From Bacilliculturomica massiliensis (GTDB lineage: Bacteria > Bacillota > Clostridia > Peptostreptococcales > Anaerovoracaceae), in the NCBI RefSeq assembly GCF_900605495.1, contig NZ_LR027603.1:869997-933996 (forward strand): DNA of 64,000 nucleotides, in the 5' to 3' direction. The translations under genes and the position numbers were made by a program. The first letter of the stretch is position 1; the number at the start of each line of letters is the position of its first letter. The notes under the pieces were generated by a model, which saw only the letters and a list, made by a program, of their open reading frames with translations, ran no database searches and had not been told where the DNA came from. This document shows, piece after piece, positions 25,527 through 36,373 of the stretch.

Positions 25527-27321
25527 ATGAATTCATATCAGCAATATATCAGGAATTTCAGCATTATCGCTCACATCGACCACGGCAAGTCCACGCTGGC
25601 GGACCGTCTTCTGGAGAAGACAGGATCCGTGGCCACCAGGGACATGAAAGAACAGTTTCTGGACAATATGGAGCTTGAGCGGGAGCGGGGCATCACCATC
25701 AAGCTGCAGACCACACGGCTGGTCTACAAGGCGAAGGACGGTCACGAATATATACTGAATCTCATCGACACGCCGGGACATGTGGACTTCAACTATGAGG
25801 TCTCCCGCAGCCTGGCCGCCTGTGAGGGCGCGATCCTGGTGGTGGACGCCACCCAGGGGGTGGAGGCCCAGACTCTGGCCAACGTGTATCTGGCTCTGGA
25901 TGAAAATCTGGAGATCGTGCCGGTCATCAACAAGATGGACCTGGCCAGCGCCAGGCCGGACGAGGCCAAGGAGGAGATCGAGGACGTGATCGGCATCGAC
26001 GCGTCGGACGCGCCGCTGATCTCGGCAAAGGAAGGACTGAACATCGAGGACGTGCTGGAAGCCGTGGTGGCCAAGGTCCCGGCGCCTAAGGGGCAGGAAG
26101 ACGGCAAACTGAAGGCTTTGATCTTTGATTCTTATTACGACAATTACAAAGGCGTGGTCATTTACGCCCGGATATTCGACGGCTCCGTGAAAAAAGGGGA
26201 CGTGATCCGGCTGATGAACACCAAAAAGAAGTATGAGGTGACGGAGGTGGGCGTCAACGCTCCCGGGCAGCAGCCCGTGGCCGAACTCTCCACAGGTTCC
26301 GTAGGATATATCTGCGCCAGCATCAAACAGGTGTCGGACGCCCGGGTGGGAGACACCATTACCCTGGACAGCGATCCCACGGAGGAGGCTCTGCCCGGTT
26401 ATAAAAAAGTGCAGCCCATGGTCTACTGCGGCATCTATCCGGCGGAGGGCGAAAAGTATGAGAATGTGAAGGACGCCCTGGAAAAACTGCAGGTCAACGA
26501 CGCGGCGTTTCTCTTTGAACCGGAGACGTCCACGGCGCTGGGCTTCGGTTTCCGCTGCGGTTTTCTGGGACTGCTGCACATGGAGATCATCGTGGAGCGG
26601 CTGGAACGGGAGTTCGATCTGGGCATCATCACCACATCCCCCAGCGTGATCTACAGAGTCGTCATGAAGGATCAGTCTGAGCAGATGATCCAGAATCCAT
26701 CCAATCTGCCGGACATTATGGAGATCGATCACATCGAAGAGCCCATGGTCAAGGCGGATATCATGCTGCCGAAAGACTACGTGGGAGCGATCATGGAGCT
26801 CTGTCAGGAGCGCAGAGGCAGGATGCTTCACATGGAGTACCTGACGGAGACCCGGGTGACGCTGCACTACGATATGCCTCTGAACGAGGTCATCTACGAC
26901 TTCTTCGACGCGCTCAAGTCAAAGACGAGAGGGTACGGATCGCTGGATTATGAATTTGACCGTTACGAAAAGTCCGATCTGGTAAAAATGGACATCCTGC
27001 TGAACAAAGAGCTGGTAGACGCCTTTTCCATGATCGTGCACGAGTCCAAAGCGTACGCCAGAGGCAGGTTCGTCTGTGAAAAGCTGAAGGACATTATACC
27101 CAAGCATCAGTTTGAGATCCCCATTCAGGCGTCCGTGGGACAGAAGGTCATCGCCCGGGAAACGGTGCGGGCGTACCGCAAGGACGTGCTGGCCAAGTGT
27201 TACGGCGGCGATATCTCCCGAAAGAGAAAGCTGCTGGAGAAGCAGAAAGAAGGAAAGAAGCGCATGCGGCAGTTCGGCAGCGTGGAGGTCCCCCAGGAAG
27301 CGTTCACCGCGGTGCTCAAAT

Positions 27322-27338
<17 letters not shown>
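25527..27338 (+). CDS. lepA: Elongation factor 4 (LepA)
   Basis: Ribosome-associated GTPase affecting initiation and back-translocation. 603 residues, standard length. GTPase motifs: [14 protein letters not shown] (G1, about 15-28), RGITIK (G2), DTPGHVDF (G3) and NKMDL (G4). The LepA-specific C-terminal domain is visible from [22 protein letters not shown], including the conserved [14 protein letters not shown] tail near the end. GGAGGG before the start. hemW begins 17 bp before its stop. Confidence 0.97.
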
Positions 27339-30131
<2,793 letters not shown>

Positions 30132-30133
<2 letters not shown>

Positions 30134-30180
30134 GGGCGGAGAACAGCTCTGAGGGCGGAGAACAGCTCTGAGGGCGGAGA
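30132..30180 (+). repeat. 19-bp tandem repeat at the glpK stop codon
   Basis: GAGGGCGGAGAACAGCTCT occurs at 30132-30150 and 30151-30169, with a partial third copy to 30180. The first copy begins within the TGA stop of glpK. The rest of the 175-bp spacer shows no clear promoter. Confidence 0.85.
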
Positions 30181-30308
30181 GCCGCACAGGGGCAGGAAGG
30201 AAGAGCGGGAAGCGGAAAAACGTAGGAACAAGGGGAACAAAGGACAAAGAGTATAGGGGCGGCCCCGGAAGGCCGTGTTTCGAGTGAAAAGGAGAATAGA
30301 CAGGAAAA

Positions 30309-30713
30309 ATGGAAAAATATCTGGATTTGCTGCTTGCCATGCCCCTGTTTCAGGGGATCGGAAATAAAAAAGATCTGGCCTGGGTAATGAAGTGCGTCGA
30401 CGGCAACGTAAAAGAATACCGCGCCGGCGAGGTGATCTTCGAAAAAGGGGAGGACGTGTATTTTGAAGGTATGATCGTCTCAGGGATCGCGCAGATGGAG
30501 GATGGGGATAAGGTCGTCAATATCGACACGTCAAAGCTGATCCCCATACCTTATGAGAGCGGAAAATCGGTGCAGTCGCCGGGCCGCGTCACGGCGAAGA
30601 CCGACTGCCGCATCCTTTTCATGCGCTGGATCCGGCTCATGAAGATATGTAACTTCGAATGCGCGTTTCACAAGCAGCTTTTAAAAAATCTGGAAAATCT
30701 CAAGAGTATTTAG
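30309..30713 (+). CDS. CRP/FNR-like cyclic nucleotide-binding domain protein lacking HTH
   Basis: 134 residues. The N-terminus MPLFQGIGNKKDLAWVMKCV and KEYRAGEVIFEKGEDVYFEGMIVSG match the beta-roll of CRP/FNR regulators, and FHKQLLKNLENLKSI matches the start of the dimer helix. The chain stops there, so the DNA-binding domain is missing, and the beta-roll is shortened where the nucleotide phosphate cassette would be. It may be a stand-alone ligand sensor or a decayed regulator. The gene for a CDF-type transporter begins 13 bp later, so the two are probably co-expressed. Confidence 0.7.
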   Translation: MEKYLDLLLAMPLFQGIGNKKDLAWVMKCVDGNVKEYRAGEVIFEKGEDVYFEGMIVSGIAQMEDGDKVVNIDTSKLIPIPYESGKSVQSPGRVTAKTDCRILFMRWIRLMKICNFECAFHKQLLKNLENLKSI

Positions 30714-30725
30714 GAGGACTTTCCC

Positions 30726-31667
30726 ATGACTGCGCAGGAAGCGCAAAAAAAGCTGAAGAAACAGAAAAAAATAATACAGATCGAAGAGCGGGCGCTGCAG
30801 GTATCCATGTGGGGCGGCATCTTTTTCGTTATACTGGAACTGATCGTTGCGATCTTTTCCCAGTCCCAGGCGGTCCTCATGGACACGGCCTTCGATGGGG
30901 CGGAGCTGATCACCACAGTGGTCTCGCTCCTCATCGTACCGCTTTTATATAAGCCGCTGACAGAGAAACGTCCCTTCGGCTATTCAGCAGTGGAGACCTG
31001 GTTTATCATGATCAAAGGTTTTATGCTGATCGCCATCACGGTGGGACTGGTCACCAACAACATTCAGATCATGCTGTCTGGCGGCCGTCACGTAGATTTT
31101 TCACTGGTAGCGTACTTTGAACTGTTTGCGGCTGTGGTCGGCATCTTCGTCACCATGCTGCTGAAAAAATGGAATGAAAAAAGCCAGTCGCCTCTGGTGA
31201 GAGCAGAGATCAATTCCTGGGAGATCGACGCCATCGCCAGCGGGGGAATGGGCCTTGCATTTTTGCTTCCCGCGTTCACAGCGGGGACGACTCTGGATCA
31301 GGTGAGCCCGTATCTGGATCAGATCGTAGCCATCGTGCTGACGGTGTTCATCCTTCCGCGGCCGGTAAAGATGGTGATAACGGGCATGCGGGAGCTGCTT
31401 CTCCTTGCTCCGGAACAGGAAGTAGTTGACCGCATAAAGGAGATATCCTCAGAGGTCATGGCCCGGGAACACTTTCGGGATCAGTTTTCAGAGGCCAGCT
31501 ACGACATCGTGCGCATGGGCCGAAAATTCTGGGTGGCGATCTATCTGACGCCCAAGAGCGAAGAACTCTCCATCAGAAAATGGTCGGAGATCCAGCAGGC
31601 GGTGGAGGATGCGCTGATCGAGGAATTCAACGACGTGTATCTGGAGCTGCTGCCCGAGATCGACTAG
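30726..31667 (+). CDS. Cation diffusion facilitator (CDF)-family transporter
   Basis: 313 residues. Hydrophobic segments are visible from MWGGIFFVILELIVAIF to LDQIVAIVLTVFIL, followed by a C-terminal cytoplasmic domain of about 90 residues. TM2 keeps the metal-site DxxxD (MDTAFDGAE). In TM5 the usual HxxxD is replaced: EINSWEIDA has Ser at the His position, with Asp retained. Family exporters normally move Zn, Fe, Co, Cd or Mn against protons; the altered site makes the substrate uncertain. AGGAGGA precedes the start. Confidence 0.85.
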   Translation: MTAQEAQKKLKKQKKIIQIEERALQVSMWGGIFFVILELIVAIFSQSQAVLMDTAFDGAELITTVVSLLIVPLLYKPLTEKRPFGYSAVETWFIMIKGFMLIAITVGLVTNNIQIMLSGGRHVDFSLVAYFELFAAVVGIFVTMLLKKWNEKSQSPLVRAEINSWEIDAIASGGMGLAFLLPAFTAGTTLDQVSPYLDQIVAIVLTVFILPRPVKMVITGMRELLLLAPEQEVVDRIKEISSEVMAREHFRDQFSEASYDIVRMGRKFWVAIYLTPKSEELSIRKWSEIQQAVEDALIEEFNDVYLELLPEID

Positions 31668-31687
31668 CGGGGACGGAGGCGGCGGCC

Positions 31688-31850
31688 GGGGATCCATCAG
31701 AGTCGTGCCGGCGGCCGGCTGGTGGCTGCTGGAGGATCCGCAGAGGGTTATGCCGGCGGCTGGCTCAGGATCCGCAGTGAGCAATGCCGGCGGCTGGCTC
31801 AGGATCAACAGTGGGCAATGCCGGCGCTGGTCCGGGATCTACAGGGGCTG
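31688..31850 (+). repeat. Degenerate ~34-bp tandem repeat, intergenic
   Basis: About four to five imperfect units of the form GGATCCGCAG followed by TGCCGGCGGCTGG, period near 34 bp, fill the first half of the 338-bp spacer between the CDF gene and glcK. The period is not a multiple of three, so it is not a protein repeat. Nothing else is seen in 31851-32000 except the ribosome site of glcK. Confidence 0.7.
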
Positions 31851-32005
31851 TATCGACGGTCTCTGGAGCATCTGCCAAGGTCATGCCAATAGCCGCCTGA
31901 AGATCCGATAACATGATCTTTTTCTGGCTACCTTCCGCAAACGGGGACACAATAAAACTGTGGAACTGTGAACGAAAACAATTCAACCGAAAAGAGGAGA
32001 GGGTT

Positions 32006-32956
32006 ATGTTAAATGTAGGTTTTGACGTGGGAGGGACGAACATAAAGGTGGGCGTGGTGAACGAAAAAAATCAGATCGTCGCCCAGCGCCGGCAGCCTTT
32101 TCCCACAGGCAGATCCTATCAGAAGGTGGCTGCGATCATGGCGGAAATGACAGAGAGCATGGCGGAGGAGTTATCTGTTCCTGCCGCGTCCTTTGGATCT
32201 GTGGGCATCGCCATACCTGGGGATCTGGACGCTGCGGGCGAAACGATCATCAATGCTCACAATCTGCACTTTCACAATATACCTATGAAAAGGGAAATGG
32301 AAAAGCATTTTCCACGGACTCCGGTTTTCCTGGGAAATGACGCCAATGTGGCGGCGCTGGCGGAGCTGCATGCCGGAGTATTTCAGGGCTGCCGCACCGC
32401 TGTGCTCCTTACGCTGGGAACCGGCGTGGGAGGAGGACTGATCCTGAACGGCCGTATGTTCAACGGCGGCATGGAACATGGAGTGGAGCTGGGACACATG
32501 ATACTGGTCCACGGCGGAGATAGATGCAGCTGCGGCAAAAAAGGCTGTGTGGAGGCTTACTGCGCCGGTACATGGCTGGTGCGTCAGGGACGAAAGGCCA
32601 TCGTGGAATATCCGCTCAGTCTGATCTATAAGGCGGCCAGGGGGAGCATGGAACGCGTGTCGGCGAAACTGGTCATCGACTGTGCAAAGAAAGGCGACGC
32701 GGTCGCTCAGGACATCTTTGACGACTATGTGGAGCACCTCAGCTCAGCTATCACTTCCATCGCGTCGCTTCTGGATCCGGAAGTCATCGCGCTGGGCGGC
32801 GGGGTCAGTCTGGCGGGCGATTTTCTTTTCCGACCGCTGAGACGGCAGGTAGAAGAGAAATCCTTCTTCCACTTCGCCCACAAGGTAATGCCGGCCAAAC
32901 TGGGCAATGAGGCCGGGATCATCGGAGCAGCAAACCTGATCCGAAATCAGGATTAA
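32006..32956 (+). CDS. glcK: ROK-family glucokinase
   Basis: Phosphorylates glucose (or a related hexose) with ATP. The start at 32006 follows AGAGGAGAGGG and gives MLNVGFDVGGTNIKVGVV, the ATP phosphate-binding loop. 316 residues. NDANVAALAE carries the catalytic Asp, TLGTGVGGGLILNG the second phosphate motif, and GGDRCSCGKKGCVEAYCAG the ROK zinc-binding CxCGxxGCxE. No HTH at the N-terminus, so an enzyme rather than a ROK repressor. A terminator follows within 10 bp. Confidence 0.93.
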   Translation: MLNVGFDVGGTNIKVGVVNEKNQIVAQRRQPFPTGRSYQKVAAIMAEMTESMAEELSVPAASFGSVGIAIPGDLDAAGETIINAHNLHFHNIPMKREMEKHFPRTPVFLGNDANVAALAELHAGVFQGCRTAVLLTLGTGVGGGLILNGRMFNGGMEHGVELGHMILVHGGDRCSCGKKGCVEAYCAGTWLVRQGRKAIVEYPLSLIYKAARGSMERVSAKLVIDCAKKGDAVAQDIFDDYVEHLSSAITSIASLLDPEVIALGGGVSLAGDFLFRPLRRQVEEKSFFHFAHKVMPAKLGNEAGIIGAANLIRNQD

Positions 32957-32963
32957 AAATATG

Positions 32964-32991
32964 GCCGCCGTTTTTTACGGCGGCTTTGTTT
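32964..32991 (+). terminator. Intrinsic terminator after glcK
   Basis: GCCGCCGT (32964-32971) pairs with ACGGCGGC (32977-32984), followed by TTTGTTT. Confidence 0.85.
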
Positions 32992-33239
32992 GTGGCTGGC
33001 ATCGGCGAAGGCTTGTGTTGGACGCGGGCTGGTGTCCGTTGCCGGCTGTGAGTGATGCATCTGGGAACCGGGGACCATACGCGCTGGCGTCCTGGGGCCT
33101 TCAGATGTATCCAGGAATTTCTATAAACATTGATGCTTCCCGGCTGGAGGCATCAATGCACGGCACAGGGGTGTATGGTCTCATTGACGCATGGGTGAAA
33201 ACTGAGATTTTTTACTGAAAACACCGAAAACGGCTGAAA

Positions 33240-33281
33240 AAATAGGTGAAAAACGATTTTTTCTAAGTTTCTCACCTATTT
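33240..33281 (+). repeat. AGGTGAAA inverted repeat, copy A1
   Basis: AAATAGGTGA (33240-33249) pairs with TCACCTATTT (33272-33281); pairing extends inward with one mismatch to 14 of 15 positions, loop 12 nt and T-rich. Part of a small dispersed family (see 33323, 43351 and 62650). Confidence 0.85.
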
Positions 33282-33322
33282 CCGTGTAATATTCTGGATA
33301 TTCTCGATCTTTTTCATGATAA

Positions 33323-33362
33323 AATAGGTGAAAAGGATTTTTTTTTGCACTTTTCACCTATT
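33323..33362 (+). repeat. AGGTGAAA inverted repeat, copy A2
   Basis: AATAGGTGAAAAG (33323-33335) pairs perfectly over 13 bp with CTTTTCACCTATT (33350-33362), loop T-rich. It lies 42 bp after copy A1. Confidence 0.9.
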
Positions 33363-33672
33363 CGGATCTCTGGAAAGGATCCGGAATTTTTTCAAAGGAA
33401 TGAAAGGGATATTTTAGAATCTGTTCTTGGCCAAAGTTTTACAAGCGGCTCGGCCGCTCCATGCCCTGGCATGTGCTGCCGGGGCTCCAGGCCGCCAAGT
33501 CTGCGGTGCTGGCGGACCCGGGCTGTTAGACTGCGATGCAGGCCGATGCGCATGCAGATCTGCATTGCTGGGGATTCTCCGACGCTCGGCCTGCAGCAGC
33601 AGTAAACCCGGGCCGCCCGACCTGCGGTGCGGCGGATCAGCCGTCGCCTGCAGGCTGACAGCCTATGGCGGA
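33363..33672. other. Intergenic stretch without recognisable gene
   Basis: A small CGGATC/GATCCG hairpin followed by TTTTTT lies at about 33364-33392. The rest is GC-rich with short scattered repeats (GCCGGGC, CTGCGGTGC) and no reading frame that looks coding. The stretch 32992-33239 is likewise without a recognisable feature. Confidence 0.5.
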
Positions 33673-34524
33673 TCAGTCGTGGTCTCCGCCGTGGGCATGT
33701 TTCTGTTCACGCTCCTGGGTGCCGCCATTCTCCGTTTCGGATCGGGAGTCGTGGCCGTGTCCCTGGTGGGAGCTGCCGGCGGCTCCGGAGCCCTGGCTGT
33801 TGTGGCCCGAACATTTCTCGATCTCCTGATGGATCTCGCTGATGCTGCAGTGAGCGTATTCTTCGACCTGAGCCTCCGGAAGGACTTCCTGAAGCTGAAG
33901 GATCGTCATATATTTACCGGCTGTCAGATGATGGCTGTGGGCGCTTGAAACGGTTTCCTCGCTTACAGGATAGATGTCGACCGTCGCTCGTTCGGTCTCC
34001 GGGTACCGGGAGAGCAGCGCGTCGGTGGACTGCTTCAGAACCGAGATCAGATCCTTTTCCTCCGATCGGTTTTTCGCCTGCACGGAGTAGGTGATGTAGG
34101 GACTGCTTCGAAGATAGCTTTCCAGCCCGCCGGAAAACAGGGACGTGAGGGCGCGGTCAAGACTGTGGCCGCTTACGGCGCTGTCCTCCACGATCACCTG
34201 CGCCTCACGGTTGTAAGCGCGGCAGGAGATGACGCGGTCAAAACGGTTGATCTGCAGCTCGATGGATGGGTTTATATCGAGACTGACCAGTGAGACCGGC
34301 GTATTCCAGAGACCATAGCCCACCGATGAGAGGGAGAGGAAGAAGAGCACGCAGGCGGCCGCGGCGAGAGATCGGCGGCCAAATGCCGGCGTCTTTTCGC
34401 GGAAAGACACGGTATCCCCTTTTTGCCACTGGGGCAGTGCAGGGAGGGAGATAAATTCTCCGCCGCTTTTCATGATCGTGGCTTTGCCGTTCTTTATTTC
34501 AAGTATGATGCCTGTTTTCTTCAT
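33673..34524 (-). CDS. RsgI-like anti-sigma factor with His-rich C-terminal tail
   Basis: 283 residues. The N-terminal RsgI domain (about 1-45, GIILEIKNGKATIMKSGGEF) should bind SigI in the cytoplasm. A membrane helix at about 51-71 is followed by the conserved extracytoplasmic block VSLDINPSIELQINRFDRVI, the RsgI mid-domain. The tail differs from polysaccharide-binding RsgI proteins: after EYAHCSISEIHQEIEKCSGH it becomes His/Gly/Ser-rich (HQGHGHD, KHAHGGDHD). Histidine enrichment outside the membrane suggests metal binding (inference). Its start overlaps the sigI stop by 4 bp, so the pair is coupled. Confidence 0.88.
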   Translation of the reverse strand: MKKTGIILEIKNGKATIMKSGGEFISLPALPQWQKGDTVSFREKTPAFGRRSLAAAACVLFFLSLSSVGYGLWNTPVSLVSLDINPSIELQINRFDRVISCRAYNREAQVIVEDSAVSGHSLDRALTSLFSGGLESYLRSSPYITYSVQAKNRSEEKDLISVLKQSTDALLSRYPETERATVDIYPVSEETVSSAHSHHLTAGKYMTILQLQEVLPEAQVEEYAHCSISEIHQEIEKCSGHNSQGSGAAGSSHQGHGHDSRSETENGGTQEREQKHAHGGDHD

Positions 34525-35285
34525 CGAGTCACCTCCTCCGCCATTGGCAGGAACGCCTGAATACAGGGGTAGTCCCCCATGCGCAGAACCGCCAGAGTCA
34601 CTATGTATTTCCGATGTTTTTCTATGGTTTTAACGGACAGGTGGAAATGTTCCGCAAGCTCGTTTTGGGCCAGCCGGCACGTTCCCATCAGTTTTCGCCG
34701 GTGGTCTGCGTTTCGGGATATATAGTCAGCGACGGCCACGCACAGCATCCGGGCTTTTTTCTGTTTTGGACAGATGCGCGGAAGGTCGGAAAACACTATG
34801 CCGAATGGACTCAGCCGCTCTGAGAATTCGTCGATCTCTTCGCAGAGCTGCCGGCGCTCCCGGTCTCTGTCATATTGAAGGAGGGAGGCGGAGACTTCGA
34901 CGGGATCCGTCTCCATTTCGCCGCCGTTTGCAGAAAAGGAAAGGGATACGGTATTTTTGGCGGTTTTGCGCGCTTCATCGATCAGACGGTTGCGGATGCA
35001 GGTGCGGGCGAAGGACAGAAAACCGCCTCGGCCCGCCTCATACTGCAGGACGCAGTTGGTGAATACTATCATGGCGATGCTCTGAGCGTCTTCAAATTCA
35101 AGGGAAGTCAGCTGAAGGGATGCGGCCTGTTTCTTTATGAACGGAAGGTAATCGGCGATCAACCGGTTCAAAGCGGTCTCGTCGCGCCGGGCCATCTCCA
35201 CCCGTTTTTCCAGACTGTCTGTTTCAGAATCCTCTGCCGGGACCGCGGGACGGGCCGCCCCCTTTTGCTCACAGGATTCGCACAT
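34521..35285 (-). CDS. sigI: SigI-type RNA polymerase sigma factor
   Basis: The start at 35285 (MCESCEQKG) has AGGAGGTG exactly 7 bp upstream; longer in-frame starts lack this. 254 residues. Region 2 is visible in DYLPFIKKQAAS to FLSFARTCIRNRLIDEARK, including the FEDAQSIAMIVF core-binding stretch, and a C-terminal region with QNELAEHFHLSVKTIEKHRKYI acts as the -35-binding HTH. Lack of sigma-70 region 3 and pairing with an RsgI gene identify SigI, the heat/polysaccharide-responsive factor of Bacillus and Clostridium. The N-terminal CxxC is unusual. Confidence 0.9.
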   Translation of the reverse strand: MCESCEQKGAARPAVPAEDSETDSLEKRVEMARRDETALNRLIADYLPFIKKQAASLQLTSLEFEDAQSIAMIVFTNCVLQYEAGRGGFLSFARTCIRNRLIDEARKTAKNTVSLSFSANGGEMETDPVEVSASLLQYDRDRERRQLCEEIDEFSERLSPFGIVFSDLPRICPKQKKARMLCVAVADYISRNADHRRKLMGTCRLAQNELAEHFHLSVKTIEKHRKYIVTLAVLRMGDYPCIQAFLPMAEEVTR

Positions 35286-35334
35286 GGCTCCGCACCTCCT
35301 TTCTGATGTAGTATGTTTGACATCGTTTCGCTGT

Positions 35335-35363
35335 ATTTTACCATGTTTCGGCCAACGATGCAA
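35335..35363 (-). promoter_or_regulatory. Sigma-A promoter of sigI-rsgI
   Basis: On the minus strand TTGCAT (35363-35358), 17-bp spacer, TAAAAT (35340-35335), 50 bp before the sigI start. Confidence 0.7.
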
Positions 35364-35640
35364 AAGAGCTCCGGCGAAGAATGGATCAGCCGCTCTTGTT
35401 TGTCTGTGTCATGTTTTTGGCCGCCGGACGCTTTTTCGTGGGGCGGCGCGCGTTAGTGCAGAAATCGTGTCAGATGTGCCGGATCGCGTCAGGCGGCCAG
35501 GCGGCCCCTGATCACATACCAGGCCGATTTGAATAGCTGAAAATTACACGATATTAGAAAGATACGGATCAGGAGCAGTGTTTCATAGGGTGTAAACAAA
35601 ATAAAAGGGAGGATCCTGCAATTTTTTTTATTTGTGCAAA

Positions 35641-35669
35641 ACCCTACGATATTCCCGGACCTGTTCGTA
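35641..35669 (+). promoter_or_regulatory. Possible SigI-type promoter for the His-rich protein gene
   Basis: An A-tract leads into ACCC (35641-35644), with CGTA at 35666-35669, about 36 bp before the start. SigI promoters reported in Bacillus and C. thermocellum have an A/C-rich ACCC-type -35 and a CGWA -10. The spacing here (21 bp) looks long, so this is tentative. The stretch 35364-35640 shows nothing else. Confidence 0.25.
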
Positions 35670-35704
35670 TTCTGATAGCAGATAGATAAAACAAAAGGAT
35701 TACA

Positions 35705-36145
35705 ATGAAAGAAATGGGGATCGATCAAATGAAATCAAAACGTATTTTATCTGCCGCCGCGGCTGTGACTGCGGCGCTTGTCCTGACCATGACCACCGCT
35801 TCCTTTGCCGCCGGCGGCACGACGCCGTCATCTCTGCCTCTCTGCGGCGCGGAGGACTGCAGCGTCAGCGGAACGCACAGCCACAGCGGCGTGTCGTATG
35901 CTGGACACTGGATCGGAGACGGACACGACCACAGAGCCTGCATGCTGGGAGACTGCACGCAGGACGGCGCCCATCTGCATGATGGCAGCTGTTATGACGG
36001 ACACACCGGAGCCGACGGCTCCGCCTGCGGCGGCTGCCATCAGGGGACAGCGAGCAGGAACTGGGTTGCGGGTCAAGGCAGCGGCCACGGAAGTGGTCAT
36101 GGAAGTGGTCATGGGGGCGGACATCCCCGCGGCGGACACCACTAG
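35705..36145 (+). CDS. Exported His/Cys-repeat protein, predicted metal-binding
   Basis: 146 residues from ATG 35705 (AAAGGA upstream); 35729 is an alternative start (MKSKRILSAAAAV). A signal peptide ends near SFAAG. The mature part holds two copies of a motif of the form C-x4-C-(S/T)-x2-G-x-H-x-H-x-G-x2-Y-x-G-H: CGAEDCSVSGTHSHSG and CMLGDCTQDGAHLHDG. A further CGGCH and a C-terminal Gly/His run (GHGSGHGSGHGGGH) follow. Zn, Ni or Cu binding is likely by composition. It lies divergent from sigI-rsgI, whose anti-sigma protein also ends in a His-rich tail. No named family recognised. Confidence 0.72.
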   Translation: MKEMGIDQMKSKRILSAAAAVTAALVLTMTTASFAAGGTTPSSLPLCGAEDCSVSGTHSHSGVSYAGHWIGDGHDHRACMLGDCTQDGAHLHDGSCYDGHTGADGSACGGCHQGTASRNWVAGQGSGHGSGHGSGHGGGHPRGGHH

Positions 36146-36171
36146 AAATTTGGCCGCCGGCATGGCGTAAG

Positions 36172-36300
36172 GGGCGGATGACCGCCGGCGCGGCCCATAG
36201 GACCCCGGCGTGACGAATGGGGCGGACTGGGCGGATGACCGCCGGCGCGGCCCATAGAACTCCGGCGTGGCGAATGGGGCGGACGGGGCAGATCGGACCG
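36172..36300 (+). repeat. 57-bp tandem repeat, intergenic
   Basis: GGGCGGATGACC begins units at 36172 and 36229, with a degenerate third unit at 36286: an exact 57-bp period. It follows the His-rich gene. Because 57 is divisible by three, one antisense frame reads a 19-residue Pro/Ser/Arg repeat, but no start or ribosome site supports a gene. Confidence 0.85.
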
Positions 36301-36373
36301 CCGTACCGTCCATAGGACCGCCGGAGCTGGAGCCGGAACGGGGATCACCATGCAGCTGAAGACGGGCAACAGG

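Noticed and set aside
31705-31911. Short open frame through the ~34-bp repeats
   Set aside because: The period is not a multiple of three, so units are read in shifting frames; no family resemblance or ribosome site.
32961-33218. Open frame after glcK
   Set aside because: It starts in the terminator hairpin and has no conserved motif or ribosome site.
33240-33362. CRISPR array
   Set aside because: Only two hairpins with unlike loops and no regular spacers or cas genes; better explained as dispersed inverted repeats.
33427-33948. Plus-strand open frame overlapping the RsgI-like gene
   Set aside because: Antisense shadow of the His-rich RsgI tail and GC-rich spacer; no recognisable protein.
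35828-36313. Antisense open frame with a 19-residue Pro/Arg/Ser repeat over the His-rich gene
   Set aside because: It arises from the 57-bp repeat and GC-rich antisense of a real gene; no ribosome site or start context supports it.
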